The position numbers and the translations under genes are program-made. The notes under the pieces are model-generated. The model did no database searches, was not told the origin of the DNA, and saw only the letters and a list, made by a program, of their open reading frames with translations. Shown here in pieces: positions 8,166 through 16,985 of a stretch of DNA of 64,000 nucleotides (positions within the stretch are counted from its first letter, which is position 1; each line of letters starts with the position of its first letter). The stretch lies in the NCBI GenBank assembly GCA_032881465.1, contig CP126168.1, positions 3,597,501 through 3,661,500 of the forward strand, in the 5' to 3' direction. Source of the stretch: Parvibaculaceae bacterium PLY_AMNH_Bact1. Its GTDB lineage: Bacteria > Pseudomonadota > Alphaproteobacteria > Parvibaculales > Parvibaculaceae.

Positions 8166-8321
8166 GGCCCTCACATTCCTCACCTTTGCTTAAGAGATCT
8201 TAACGAAAGTCTGGCTATCAACTGCAAGCCCCGATAGTTTTAGGCGACTTTGCGCCGCAACCATATTCGCCTTCAAACGCTCCAAAAAGCGCCGCTCAAC
8301 GGCGTTCGGAAATTCAACCAC

Positions 8322-9134
8322 ATGACAAGCCGTCGACTCTTTCATCTTCATCTCGTTTCTGACGCAACAGGCGAGACACTGAACGCAGTGGCGCGCGCAG
8401 CCTGTGCGCAATATGAAGATGTCAGCCCCGTCGAGCACATCTATGCGCTTGTGCGCGGCCCCAAACAGCTTGATCGAGCGATTGCCGAGATTGAACGTGA
8501 GCCCGGACTTGTCATGTTTACGATGGTGAATGAGAAACTGCGTGATCAATTGTTGGAGCGTTGCGGTGAACTCGACATTCCCTGTATCTCGGTTTTGGAT
8601 CCCGTGATCAATGCGCTCGGCACCTATCTCGGTCGGGAGATTTCCCACAAACCTGGTGTCCAACATGAAATGAATGCGGAATATTTTGATCGCATTGCGG
8701 CACTCAACTTCACGATGGCCCATGATGATGGGCAGACAGCCGGCGACCTCGATGACGCAGATATCATCTTGGTGGGCGTAAGCCGCACCTCAAAAACACC
8801 CACCTGCATATATCTTGCAAATCGGGGCATTAAAGCAGCGAACGTACCCTTCGTTCCGAACACACCCTTGCCGCCTGATTTGGAAACGGCCACCAGTCCC
8901 TTGATTGTGGGATTGGTTGCAAGCGTTGACCGGCTCTCACAAATTCGCAAAAACCGATTGCTCTCTCTAAATGAGCAAACAGAAACCGATTATGTGGACA
9001 AAGATCTGATCACATCAGAACTTGCCGAAGCCCGTCGGTTTTTCAACAAACATAGCTGGCCGGTGATCGATGTGACCCGACGATCGGTTGAGGAGACCGC
9101 CGCTGCTATCCTCAATCTCTACAGCCGCCAATAG
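8322..9134 (+). CDS. ppsR: Pyruvate, phosphate dikinase regulatory protein (DUF299, RP001 homologue)
   Basis: Bifunctional ADP-dependent kinase and Pi-dependent pyrophosphorylase that switches PpsA or PpdK off and on by threonine phosphorylation. It opens with RRLFHLHLVSDATGETL, then has the P-loop-like GVSRTSKTPT and the C-terminal SWPVIDVTRRSVEETAA. The frame is open from 8250, but the family starts at the ATG at 8322, giving 270 residues. The first genes of a rightward group follow (maf, aroE, coaE, dnaQ). Which dikinase it controls is not visible here. Confidence 0.93.
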   Translation: MTSRRLFHLHLVSDATGETLNAVARAACAQYEDVSPVEHIYALVRGPKQLDRAIAEIEREPGLVMFTMVNEKLRDQLLERCGELDIPCISVLDPVINALGTYLGREISHKPGVQHEMNAEYFDRIAALNFTMAHDDGQTAGDLDDADIILVGVSRTSKTPTCIYLANRGIKAANVPFVPNTPLPPDLETATSPLIVGLVASVDRLSQIRKNRLLSLNEQTETDYVDKDLITSELAEARRFFNKHSWPVIDVTRRSVEETAAAILNLYSRQ

Positions 9135-9172
9135 TCAAAACAGGTTAGTCTCCCCAATGATTGGTCTCCCAA

Positions 9173-9769
9173 ATGTCTGATACGCCCACTCTTATTCTTG
9201 CGTCGCGCAGCGGAGTGCGCGCCATGCTGCTTGAAAATGCTGGTGTGTCCTTTCGCGTTGAAGTTTCGCCCGTCGATGAGGCGGAAGCGAAAATGGGCTT
9301 TGAAGGCAATGGCACCGCGCTCGCAGAGCACCTTGCAGAACTTAAAGCACAGGCTGTCAGTGCAGAAGCACGTGATCAATTTGTCATCGGCGCTGACCAG
9401 GTGCTGACCTGCGATGCCCGTCTGTTTGACAAACCAAGAGATTTGGACGAAGCCCGAAAAAACCTCTGCTTCTTCCGCGGCAAAACACACACGCTGCACA
9501 GTGCAGTCGCCGTGTCCCGCAGCGGAGAGATTGTCTGGAGTCATGTGACCCAGGCTCATCTCACCATGCGGGAGTTTTCAGACGACTATCTCGACCATTA
9601 CATAAGGCGCACTGGCGAAAAAATACTTTCAAGCGTGGGTTGCTATCAGTTGGAAGGGCCCGGCGTTCAATTGTTTGAACGCATAGAGGGTGACTATTTT
9701 ACGATCCTTGGTCTGCCCCTGATGCCGCTCTTTGAGTATTTGCGTAAAGAAGGCGCTCTAGAGACATGA
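9173..9769 (+). CDS. maf: Maf family nucleotide pyrophosphatase
   Basis: Hydrolyses non-canonical or methylated nucleoside triphosphates to monophosphates. Conserved elements are the early [17 protein letters not shown], the acidic FVIGADQV segment, FDKPRD and the late [13 protein letters not shown]. The start at 9173 ([13 protein letters not shown]) fits the family better than the upstream in-frame TTG at 9161. It follows ppsR by 38 bp and precedes aroE by 10 bp, a standard alphaproteobacterial order. Confidence 0.92.
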   Translation: MSDTPTLILASRSGVRAMLLENAGVSFRVEVSPVDEAEAKMGFEGNGTALAEHLAELKAQAVSAEARDQFVIGADQVLTCDARLFDKPRDLDEARKNLCFFRGKTHTLHSAVAVSRSGEIVWSHVTQAHLTMREFSDDYLDHYIRRTGEKILSSVGCYQLEGPGVQLFERIEGDYFTILGLPLMPLFEYLRKEGALET

Positions 9770-9779
9770 GCGTAGGGGC

Positions 9780-10637
9780 ATGACCAAACTATCCCGTGTC
9801 TGGGTGCTGGGCTGGCCGGTTACCCACTCGCGCTCTCCGCTGATCCACAATCATTGGATCAAAAAACTGGGCATCAAAAATTCAGTCTATGAAAAGCATG
9901 GTGTGCCGCCGGAAAAATTGAACGCAACGCTGTCCTCACTTCGAGAGCAAGGCGTCATTGGCGCCAATGTCACTGTGCCACACAAGGAAGCAGTGTTTGC
10001 AGCGCTCACCCATCATGATGAGGCCGCACGACGGTTGAAGGCTGTCAATACGATTGTAGATTGTGGCACTCATTTCGAAGGGCGCAACACCGATGGCTAT
10101 GGGTTCATGGCGAACCTGAAAGTGGGTGCTCCCAACATTGATTTTACGTCAAAGCCCGCGATGGTCTTAGGCGCTGGCGGGGCCGCTCGCGCGATCCTGG
10201 TAGCGCTGGCAGACGCGGGCGTTCCAGAAATCCGTCTGGTAAACCGAACTGTCGAAAAAGCCGCCGCTCTGCTCACCGAACTTAACGTCAAAGGCGACGC
10301 CCTTTCATGGGACGATGCGCCAGATGCGCTGCAAGAGGCTGGCCTTCTGGTCAACACATCCTCTCTGGGCATGACCGGCATGGACCCTCTGGATCTGTCC
10401 CTTGAGAAACTCGAACCCTCTGCACTGGTGACCGACATTGTCTACTCACCGTTGGAAACGGATCTGCTTGCGCGCGCACGGACACGCGGCAACGCTACTG
10501 TTGATGGTTTGGGCATGCTGCTGCACCAGGCTGTGCCGGGCTTTGAGGCTTGGTTCGGCGTACGGCCCGAAGTAACGCCAGAACTTCGCGCGCTGATACT
10601 AGAAGATTTAAACTCAGATGATGGGGGAGAAAACTAA
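9780..10637 (+). CDS. aroE: Shikimate dehydrogenase (NADP+)
   Basis: Reduces 3-dehydroshikimate to shikimate in aromatic amino acid synthesis. Substrate-binding residues appear in [12 protein letters not shown], and the catalytic lysine in NVTVPHKE. The dinucleotide-binding motif is LGAGGAARA (near residue 130), and the C-terminal GLGMLLHQA is typical. Its 285 residues are the usual length. Its TAA is directly followed by the coaE ATG with no spacer, so the two are co-transcribed. Confidence 0.97.
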   Translation: MTKLSRVWVLGWPVTHSRSPLIHNHWIKKLGIKNSVYEKHGVPPEKLNATLSSLREQGVIGANVTVPHKEAVFAALTHHDEAARRLKAVNTIVDCGTHFEGRNTDGYGFMANLKVGAPNIDFTSKPAMVLGAGGAARAILVALADAGVPEIRLVNRTVEKAAALLTELNVKGDALSWDDAPDALQEAGLLVNTSSLGMTGMDPLDLSLEKLEPSALVTDIVYSPLETDLLARARTRGNATVDGLGMLLHQAVPGFEAWFGVRPEVTPELRALILEDLNSDDGGEN

Positions 10638-11258
10638 ATGCTCTTGATTGGCCTCACAGGTTCCATCGGCATGGGGAAATCGGAAACCGCCAAAATGTTT
10701 GCCGCAGAAGGTGTGCCCGTCTATGACGCAGACGCGGAGGTGCACAAGCTCTATGCACCTGGCGGCGCGGCGGTAGCACCCTTGGCAGAAGCCTTTCCTG
10801 GTGTCGTGAAAGACGGTGCGGTTGATCGTGCGCTCCTCTCCAAAGAAGTTATCGGCAAGCCAGAAGCGCTGAAAAAACTTGAAAGCATTGTGCACCCTCT
10901 CGTGGGTCAGGCGAACCGGGCCTTCCTGGAGAACGCCGTCAAAGACGGTGCGGAGATGGTGTTGCTGGATATCCCACTGCTGTTTGAAACCGGCGGCCGC
11001 GAACGGGTGGACGTCATTGTGGTCGTGAGTGCGCCTTATGAGTTGCAGCGCGAACGGGTGTTGGCGCGGCCGGATATGAGTGAAGAAAAGTTTGAGGAAA
11101 TTTTTGCAAAGCAGGTAAGCGATGCCGACAAGCGTGCTGGCGCCGACTATATTGTTGAAAGCGATAAGGGACTGGAGCATGCCCGCGCGCAGGTCCGCAA
11201 GATCATCGCAGACCTAAAAGGCCGCGATGGTGAGGTTCTGAAAAAACTGCTTGGGTAG
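10638..11258 (+). CDS. coaE: Dephospho-CoA kinase
   Basis: Last step of coenzyme A synthesis: ATP-dependent phosphorylation of the 3'-hydroxyl of dephospho-CoA. The P-loop is [12 protein letters not shown] at residues 5-16. It is followed by [24 protein letters not shown] and [17 protein letters not shown]. It starts immediately after the aroE stop. The window also carries coaA, the first step of the same pathway, about 19 kb away. Confidence 0.97.
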   Translation: MLLIGLTGSIGMGKSETAKMFAAEGVPVYDADAEVHKLYAPGGAAVAPLAEAFPGVVKDGAVDRALLSKEVIGKPEALKKLESIVHPLVGQANRAFLENAVKDGAEMVLLDIPLLFETGGRERVDVIVVVSAPYELQRERVLARPDMSEEKFEEIFAKQVSDADKRAGADYIVESDKGLEHARAQVRKIIADLKGRDGEVLKKLLG

Positions 11259-11279
11259 ACGTGCTTGTGGGGGCACACA

Positions 11280-11322
11280 GCGTTTCCAGGAAAAGTGAGT
11301 AGCGGTTTTCCGTCCGGAAACA
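11280..11322. repeat. Dispersed palindromic repeat, AAAAGTG/CGGTTTTCCG type
   Basis: Imperfect palindrome with outer arms GCGTTTCC and GGAAACAC and an inner GGAAAAGTG facing CGGTTTTCC. It fills most of the 90-bp gap between coaE and dnaQ, and it resembles the copies at 32140 and 59391. Confidence 0.6.
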
Positions 11323-11348
11323 CGGCGAAAGAATGAGTGGGGAATTGA

Positions 11349-12041
11349 ATGCGTGAGATCGTACTCGATACGGAAACGACGGGGATCAGTCCGAAAGAAG
11401 GCCACCGGCTGGTGGAAATCGGATGTGTGGAATTAGAGAACCACATGCCCACCGGCGAGACCTATCACGTCTATATCAATCCGGAACGCGAAATGTCCGA
11501 AGGGGCGTTTCAAGTGCATGGGCTGTCAGACGAGTTCCTCGCGGACAAACCAAAATTCGATGAAGTCGCAGACGAATTTCTGGCCTTTGTGAAGGACGCA
11601 CCGCTGGTCATTCACAACGCCTCCTTCGATATGGGCTTTTTGAACGCCGAATTGAAAATGACAAACCGCCCGCTGCTCCCTGACGCGCAAGCGGTCGATA
11701 CGCTTGCCATGGCACGGAAGAAATATCCCGGTGGTCAGAACAGCCTCGACGCACTTTGCCGCCGCTTCAGTGTCGACAATTCAAACCGGGTAAAACACGG
11801 CGCGCTTCTTGATAGTGAATTGTTGGCCGAAGTCTATCTGGAGCTCATCGGCGGTCGCGAGCCAGGTCTGAGCCTTGCTGCCGAAGCGGTGAGCGGCACA
11901 GATGCCAGCGGCAAGATCAGCCATGTAGTGCGCAAAGAGCGGCCGAAACCGTTGGCCTCTCGTATTACGGACGAAGAGCGCACCGCTCACCAGGCGTTCG
12001 TCGCCACACTTGGCGAAGAAACGCTCTGGAAAGATGCCTGA
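11349..12041 (+). CDS. dnaQ: DNA polymerase III epsilon subunit (3'-5' exonuclease)
   Basis: Proofreading exonuclease of the replicative polymerase. The DEDDh motifs are complete: Exo I LDTETTG (residues 6-12), Exo II HNASFDMGFL (near 92), and Exo III VKHGALLDSELLAEVY (near 150) with the catalytic histidine. At 230 residues it is of family length. A palindromic repeat separates it from coaE. Its stop codon lies inside a hairpin shared with convergent secB. Confidence 0.97.
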   Translation: MREIVLDTETTGISPKEGHRLVEIGCVELENHMPTGETYHVYINPEREMSEGAFQVHGLSDEFLADKPKFDEVADEFLAFVKDAPLVIHNASFDMGFLNAELKMTNRPLLPDAQAVDTLAMARKKYPGGQNSLDALCRRFSVDNSNRVKHGALLDSELLAEVYLELIGGREPGLSLAAEAVSGTDASGKISHVVRKERPKPLASRITDEERTAHQAFVATLGEETLWKDA

Positions 12042-12056
12042 CGATTAAGCGTCAGG
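12037..12056. terminator. Bidirectional terminator-like hairpin between dnaQ and secB
   Basis: CCTGACG (12037-12043) and CGTCAGG (12050-12056) pair perfectly around a 6-base loop. The stem contains the TGA of dnaQ and part of the TAA of secB. T-rich tracts follow in both directions, so it can end both transcripts. Confidence 0.6.
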
Positions 12057-12548
12057 ACGTTCTTTCTCACCAGCTTCCTGCTGCGCCTGCATCTGCTGAC
12101 GGAAGAGCTGTGCGAAATCGATCGGGTCCACCATCAATGGTGGGAAGCCACCGTCGCGTGTGACATCTGCGATAATACGACGGGCAAATGGGAAGATGAG
12201 GCGCGGACACTCAATCAGCAAAACCGCCTGCATGCTTTCCTGGGGAATGTTGGCAACTTTGAAGACGCCTGCATATTCAAGCTCGGCAAGAAAGAGCTGC
12301 TTGCCACCTATCTTCGCATCCACTTTCAGCTTCAGCACCACTTCGAAGTCGGTATCAGCAAGAGGGTTCACGCCAACGTCGACATTAACACCAATCTGTG
12401 GCGCATCATCCTGGGGTGCCAGACTTCCCGGCACGTTGGGGCTTTCAAAAGAAAGATCTCGCACATATTGAGTGATCACTCGAAGCTGCGGACCAGCCTG
12501 ACCGTCGCTGCCTGCGTTTCCTGCTTCTGTTTGATCTGTCTCTGCCAT
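12045..12548 (-). CDS. secB: Protein-export chaperone SecB
   Basis: Tetrameric chaperone that keeps precursors unfolded and hands them to SecA. It has the family sequence AQYVRDLSFE-like ITQYVRDLSFESPN, then DVGVNPL, FLAELEYAGVFKV and LIECPRLIFPFARRIIADVTRDGGFPPLMVDPIDF in short conserved pieces. The ATG at 12548 (MAETDQTEAG) gives 167 residues. The frame stays open upstream to 12596, but that stretch runs into a palindromic repeat and is unlikely to be translated. Confidence 0.96.
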   Translation of the reverse strand: MAETDQTEAGNAGSDGQAGPQLRVITQYVRDLSFESPNVPGSLAPQDDAPQIGVNVDVGVNPLADTDFEVVLKLKVDAKIGGKQLFLAELEYAGVFKVANIPQESMQAVLLIECPRLIFPFARRIIADVTRDGGFPPLMVDPIDFAQLFRQQMQAQQEAGEKERPDA

Positions 12549-12590
12549 GCCGTCTCCCGTTCTGCGGATCAACTCACGCGCCCGCTTGCA

Positions 12591-12686
12591 GAGCATTTCC
12601 AGCTGAAGTTGCAGACTTCAGCGTCCGGAAATGCGCTAAAAAATATCAGAGCGCTTCACCTGAACCAATTAGAGGTAAAGAGCTCT
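12591..12686. repeat. Composite palindromic element (two consecutive palindromes)
   Basis: First palindrome 12591-12636: GAGCATTTCCAGCTGAAG facing CTTCAGCGTCCGGAAATGCGC. Second, weaker palindrome 12648-12686: outer arms AGAGC and GCTCT. The two-part layout matches the elements at 23156, 32140 and 35474. It lies between the secB start and the fxsA end, and may supply secB upstream signals. Confidence 0.65.
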
Positions 12687-12739
12687 GAATTGCGGACAGT
12701 GGCTATCATGGAATATGGGCGTTTCACAAGCGCTGACGA

Positions 12740-13309
12740 TTAGGAGTCTTTAGGGGGGATCCATCGGCCACTACCGGAAGGTGGACCAGCAGGTGTGCCA
12801 TCATTCGGCGCATCATCATTGTCAGCGGCAGGGGGCGGGGCATCCACTTCCTCTGCTTGCCCTTCAACAATCGTTGTATCTGGGGACCGCGCGCTCGGAT
12901 CTCTCTCTGCAGAGTTTTGAGCAAACCCGGCATTGGCGTGAACATGAACGGTCCCGTTTTTGGCAAACCACTTCATGGCCGCTCGCGCCAGCATTAACCG
13001 GACAGGATGGACGAAGAGCAGAAATCCAGCGATGTCGGTGAGAAAACCAGGCGTTAAAAGAAGCGCGCCCGCAATCACGAGACAAAAGCCGTGCACGACT
13101 TCTTCTACCGGAAGACGGCCTTCACTCATGGCTGCCTGTGCACGGCCGAAAGCGGCCAGACCCTGAGCGCGCAAAAGGCTGGTTCCCAAGAGGGCAGTCA
13201 GGATCACAATCCCTATAGTAGGCCACAGGCCGATCATGCCGCCGACTTCAATGAAGACAGCAATCTCCGCAATGGGAACAAGGACAAAGGCGAGAAAAAC
13301 AAAGGGCAT
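12740..13309 (-). CDS. fxsA: FxsA family membrane protein
   Basis: Small inner-membrane protein. E. coli FxsA relieves exclusion of phage T7 by the F plasmid, but the general role is unknown. Hydrophobic segments cover residues 1-20, 28-45 and about 75-105. Family motifs are PIAEIAVFIEVG, GTSLLRAQG and LTPGFLTDIAGFLL. The last 60 residues are polar, acidic and proline-rich, longer than in E. coli. It is divergent from the Tim44-like gene. Confidence 0.9.
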   Translation of the reverse strand: MPFVFLAFVLVPIAEIAVFIEVGGMIGLWPTIGIVILTALLGTSLLRAQGLAAFGRAQAAMSEGRLPVEEVVHGFCLVIAGALLLTPGFLTDIAGFLLFVHPVRLMLARAAMKWFAKNGTVHVHANAGFAQNSAERDPSARSPDTTIVEGQAEEVDAPPPAADNDDAPNDGTPAGPPSGSGRWIPPKDS

Positions 13310-13577
13310 GTGCGACCTTTAAGCATGTCTGAGTGGATCGAGGCCACGTCGCTGCGCAAAAGGCACCAGACAGGAAAACACCAGATTAGACCAGTTCGGT
13401 TGATTTCGAACAAAACAGGCCGTTCATCAGGGCAATAAGTGGCAATAGAACACCATATGCCCTAGATTACCCTCAACAGATAAGCGTTCCTGAGATTGTT
13501 TCAAAGATGATTGATGCAATAGAAGGTGCGCCTCCCCTTGCGGGTCCACGGCAACCAGATGCCGGAAGCCGACCCCA

Positions 13578-14306
13578 ATGACAGGTAGCAACCGTTTTAT
13601 GAGCAGCGACTTTAGCATTATCAATTTGATCCTCTTGGTGGTCGCTGTCGTGGTCTTCCTGAAACTGCGCAGCGTGCTTGGACGCCGCACCGGCGAAGAG
13701 CGACGGCCCTTCGACCCTTACGCCGCCCATGAGCAGTCGCAGGACAATGACAAAGACAATGTGATCAATCTGCCAGGCTCCCGCACACCAGATGCATCGC
13801 GCGAAGCAGCACCAGAGGCTCCCTCACCGCAAATCCGCGGTGTTAAGCCGGGTTCCGAGATTGAACAGCAATTGACGGAACTCACCTTGGCAGACCGCCG
13901 ATTTGACGGGGATGAATTCTTAGGTGGTGCCAAACTCGCCTATGAGATGATTGTCACAGCCTTTGCGGGGGGGGATCGCACGACCTTGCAGCCCCTTCTC
14001 GCAGCTGAAGTCTTTGAAAGCTTCGATGGCGCCATTGATGCGCGCGAAAAGCGCGGCGAAACCATAGAGATGAGTTTTATCGGCCTCAAATCAGCTGAAT
14101 TCGCGAAGGCCCTGGTGAACGGTAACCAGTCCCTCATCACGGTGAAATTCGTAAGTGAGCAAACCTCATCGACAAAAAATCAGGACGGTGTAGTGATTGA
14201 GGGAGACCCCGTCACCGTTCGTGAAGTCGTTGATGTCTGGACCTTCGAGCGTGACATCACCAGCCGTGACCCGAACTGGCACCTGGTCGCCACGGGCGGC
14301 GCTTAA
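13578..14306 (+). CDS. Tim44/TimA domain membrane-anchored protein
   Basis: One N-terminal membrane segment (NLILLVVAVVVFLKLR, about residues 16-31) is followed by an acidic linker. A Tim44-like domain then runs from LTLADRRFDGDEFLGGAKLAYEMIV to the end. The mitochondrial Tim44 homologue tethers Hsp70 to the import channel; in alphaproteobacteria this protein (TimA) has no settled function. The start may be 13578 (weak GGAAG 10 bases before) or the ATG at 13599. It heads a run of close genes with mltA, smr and the XRE gene. Confidence 0.88.
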   Translation: MTGSNRFMSSDFSIINLILLVVAVVVFLKLRSVLGRRTGEERRPFDPYAAHEQSQDNDKDNVINLPGSRTPDASREAAPEAPSPQIRGVKPGSEIEQQLTELTLADRRFDGDEFLGGAKLAYEMIVTAFAGGDRTTLQPLLAAEVFESFDGAIDAREKRGETIEMSFIGLKSAEFAKALVNGNQSLITVKFVSEQTSSTKNQDGVVIEGDPVTVREVVDVWTFERDITSRDPNWHLVATGGA

Positions 14307-14320
14307 TCGGTCGCGGGTTC

Positions 14321-15637
14321 GTGACCTTGAATGGCCCAGTCTCCTCAGCACGATCAGTCTCTTCAGCACCCGAAGAAACGTGCTTTGAGACATCCAAATC
14401 GAACCCCAGATTCAGCACCGGCCCTACCGCGAAATACCTATTTTCAACGGTCGTTTTCGGCCTGTTTCTGGGGCTTGCAGCCTGCACCGACCCGGAACCG
14501 ACACCGGAGGAACAGGTGAACGATCTCTCCGGCCCTACTTTGTCAGCGACCGCCTTTGAGGCCCTACCCGGCTGGGCAAGCGACGACCAGGGAGCAGCTT
14601 TAGAGGCGTTCCGCAGGTCCTGTGATCGCATCCTTGCTGCGAGCCCTGCCAGGACCCTTGATGCCAAAACCGGGGATGCCATCAATTATGGCACCGTCGG
14701 CGATTGGCAGCCGGTCTGTCGGGAGGCACTCTCCTCAATCGCAGCTGCTGATCCACGCGGCTTTTTTGAAAAGCACTTCCAAGCTTTCGCGGTGAGGACC
14801 GAAACTGGACCGAACGGTCTCATGACTGGCTATTACGAACCGGAGATTGAGGCAAGCCTCGCCCGTGAAGGCCCCTATCAGACACCGCTCCTGGCGAAAC
14901 CAGACGACCTGCAAAGACTCGATCTGGGCGAATTTGATCCGACCCTTAAAGGAGAGACCGTTCGCGGCCGTTTGGAAGCCGGGCGCTTTGTCCCCTATCC
15001 CGATAGAGCAGCCATCAATGGGGGCGCTCTTGATCCTGCCGTCCTGGCGGTCGCCTGGGTGAAAGACCCAGTGGATGCATTTTTCACCCATATTCAGGGG
15101 TCTGCGCGGCTTAAGCTGCCTGATGGGTCTGTTTCGCGGGTCGGCTTTGCGGAAAAAAACGGCCGTCCCTACACCGCCATCGGCAAGGTTCTGATTGAGC
15201 GCGGCGCCCTTTCCCGCGAAACGGCCTCGATGGCGAGCATCCGCGATTGGCTGGCAGCAAACCCCGGAGAAATGCAATCTGTCCTGGAAGCGAACCGGTC
15301 TTACGTCTTTTTCACGCGCAGAAATGTCAGCGACCCAGGTCTGGGACCTGTTGGCGCGGGCGGTGTTGCCCTCACCCCGGGCCGGAGCTTGGCGGTCGAT
15401 CGGCGCACCCATGCACTGGGCGCACCTCTCTGGTTTGAGGCTGTGTTGCCGGGTGACAGCGATCCAACACAGAAATTGATGGTGGCTCAGGACACAGGCT
15501 CGGCCATTCGTGGGTCTGTGCGCGGCGACTATTTTTGGGGCTCTGGTGCGGATGCAGGCGCGAAGGCCGGTGAGATGAAGGCGGACGGCCGGTTCTGGGT
15601 GCTCTTGCCAATGGCGCTTGCCGCCAATCAGAGGTAG
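14321..15637 (+). CDS. mltA: Membrane-bound lytic murein transglycosylase A
   Basis: Cleaves the glycan strands of peptidoglycan to anhydromuramyl products, anchored to the outer membrane as a lipoprotein. The lipobox LGLAAC ends near residue 55 after a hydrophobic stretch. The MltA domain has GLMTGYYEPEIEAS and RGRLEAGRFVPYPDRAAI. A 3D domain at the C-terminus includes LMVAQDTGSAIRGSVRGDYFW in parts, with its catalytic aspartates. The GTG start gives an unusually long 35-residue stretch before the signal peptide, so the true start may be later, but no good alternative ATG is present. Confidence 0.93.
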   Translation: MTLNGPVSSARSVSSAPEETCFETSKSNPRFSTGPTAKYLFSTVVFGLFLGLAACTDPEPTPEEQVNDLSGPTLSATAFEALPGWASDDQGAALEAFRRSCDRILAASPARTLDAKTGDAINYGTVGDWQPVCREALSSIAAADPRGFFEKHFQAFAVRTETGPNGLMTGYYEPEIEASLAREGPYQTPLLAKPDDLQRLDLGEFDPTLKGETVRGRLEAGRFVPYPDRAAINGGALDPAVLAVAWVKDPVDAFFTHIQGSARLKLPDGSVSRVGFAEKNGRPYTAIGKVLIERGALSRETASMASIRDWLAANPGEMQSVLEANRSYVFFTRRNVSDPGLGPVGAGGVALTPGRSLAVDRRTHALGAPLWFEAVLPGDSDPTQKLMVAQDTGSAIRGSVRGDYFWGSGADAGAKAGEMKADGRFWVLLPMALAANQR

Positions 15638-15642
15638 GGCCG

Positions 15643-16278
15643 GTGGCGCGCAAACCGACCGATTTCTCTACCCCTACCGGGTATGACCGCAAACGCCGGA
15701 GAACCTTAACGCGGGACGAAGCGGCTCTCTGGCGCAAGGTGACCGAAGATACGACGCCCCGTCCAGGACGAAAGCAGGAAGTGGCAGATCTGCCAGAGAC
15801 CACTGTTGAACCATCCAAAAAAAAGGTTCCGTTCTCGAAACAAGTAAAGCGCCCCAACGCGCCAATGGCACATCAGGCGCCGCCACTCAAACGAGGCCCG
15901 ACGGCACCACCACTCAATGCATTGGACAATCGGACCGCCAAACGGCTGGTTCGGGGTCAGTTAACGCCCGATGCTCGCCTCGATTTGCACGGAGCTACCC
16001 GGCACTCCGCTGAACCGACCCTTTTGCGCTTTGTAATTGATGCCCGCGCCCAGGGAAAACGCCTTGTTCTGGTCATCACCGGAAAAGGCGCTCCGGGACA
16101 TCTTTTGCATGGACGCGATTTTCACGCCGATCCGGAACGCCGGTCGGTGCTGCGGGATCTGGTGCCGCGCTGGCTGAACGAACCTCAGTTTCGCACCCAC
16201 GTGGCAGGCTTTCAGCCAGCCCACCCGAAACATGGCGGAGGCGGCGCCCTGTATCTTTGGCTGAGGCGGCACCGATGA
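15643..16278 (+). CDS. Smr domain DNA/RNA nuclease-like protein
   Basis: C-terminal Smr domain (about residues 105-211) with RLDLHGATRHSAEP, LVLVITGKG and the final HPKHGGGGALYLWLRR. These are the motifs of the stand-alone Smr (MutS2-related) endonuclease family. The first 100 residues are basic and probably disordered. The GTG start lies 5 bp after the mltA stop. Its end overlaps the following regulator gene by an ATGA, so translation is probably coupled. Specific substrate unknown. Confidence 0.9.
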   Translation: MARKPTDFSTPTGYDRKRRRTLTRDEAALWRKVTEDTTPRPGRKQEVADLPETTVEPSKKKVPFSKQVKRPNAPMAHQAPPLKRGPTAPPLNALDNRTAKRLVRGQLTPDARLDLHGATRHSAEPTLLRFVIDARAQGKRLVLVITGKGAPGHLLHGRDFHADPERRSVLRDLVPRWLNEPQFRTHVAGFQPAHPKHGGGGALYLWLRRHR

Positions 16279-16640
16279 CCCCCTTCGGTGTACGGCTCCG
16301 CGAACTTCGTGAGCAGAAAGGCGAAAGCCTCTCAAAACTCGCCGAAGCAGTGGGGGTGAGCGCTGCTTACCTCTCCGCACTCGAACATGGCCGCCGTGGC
16401 CGACCTGGATTTCATCTGGTTCAAAAGATTATCGGCCATTTAGGGCTGATTTGGGATGACGCGGAGGAGTTGGTGGAACTTGCCCGGCTCTCTCATCCCA
16501 AGGTGACAGTGGAAACCGGGGGGCTCGACCCACGAGCAACAGAGGCAGCGAACCGCCTGGCCCGGGACATACGGACTCTCAGCGGCGATGCTCTGGACCG
16601 TCTGATTGCTCTGCTAAAAGATGAGTCCGGCGCGAGATAA
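16275..16640 (+). CDS. XRE family transcriptional regulator
   Basis: Helix-turn-helix protein with RLRELREQKGESLSKLAEAVGVSAAYLSALEHGRRGRPG near the N-terminus. The C-terminal 60 residues are helical and include a conserved-looking DPRATEAANRLARDIRTLS. The ATG at 16275 overlaps the smr stop (ATGA) and is preferred over the upstream GTG at 16257. Targets are unknown; it may regulate the mltA-smr run or a remote regulon. Confidence 0.85.
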   Translation: MTPFGVRLRELREQKGESLSKLAEAVGVSAAYLSALEHGRRGRPGFHLVQKIIGHLGLIWDDAEELVELARLSHPKVTVETGGLDPRATEAANRLARDIRTLSGDALDRLIALLKDESGAR

Positions 16641-16985
16641 TCGTTTCGGTTTCGAATCGCTTTCAGCGAATTCTCTCCAAAAGTGACGTTCAACAGGCCA
16701 AATCTGCCCTGTTGAGCACCTTTTGAAATGCTTCGGCTGGTGAACCTGGATTCAGTTTTTGTCTCAGCATGAGACAAGGCGCAACTTTCTGGTCATCCAA
16801 ATGAGTCCATCGCAAATTCTAGAGATGACAAAGACTCGCCACCCGCGAATTATCGTCACGGGTGCGCAACAGGGTGCAGTTTCGTTAAGGTTTGGGAAAC
16901 CATAACGGCGCCCTATCGTGTGTTTCCTCAGCTCTCATCCCGGACGCGTCCGCGCTCCGGGGTGACCTGCGAAAACCCCTGTGCC
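16641..16985. other. 345-bp gap between converging genes, rich in GANTC sites and hairpins
   Basis: No ORF with coding character. It holds four GANTC sites (16654, 16749, 16803 and 16832). It has a hairpin TCAACAGG/CCTGTTGA (16690-16715) that could terminate the XRE transcript, and GTCTCA-GCA-TGAGAC (16761-16775). An inverted repeat at 16883-16907 has 11-bp arms, one mismatch and a GGG centre. The gap is long for converging genes, and a small RNA or regulatory site is possible. Confidence 0.5.

Larger units (their letters stand above)
7663..8321. other. Candidate chromosomal replication origin (oriC)
   Basis: This 659-bp gene-free stretch lies between divergently transcribed hemE and the RP001/ppsR homologue, which is where the Caulobacter crescentus and Rickettsia origins lie. 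It contains one perfect DnaA box and three with a single mismatch. It also has three GANTC (CcrM) sites (7772, 7910, 7930), a TTAA-N6-TTAAC pair at 8190-8203 resembling a CtrA site, AT-rich tracts around 7765-7790 and 7820-7830, and inverted repeats at 8011-8118. Position and content agree; origin function is inferred. Confidence 0.8.

Noticed and set aside
14735-15412. 225-residue ORF opposite mltA
   Set aside because: mltA has its catalytic domains intact; the opposite frame has no credible start signal or domain.
16650-16662. GGTTTCGAATCGC resembling a tRNA T-arm
   Set aside because: No matching acceptor, D or anticodon stems can be built around it.
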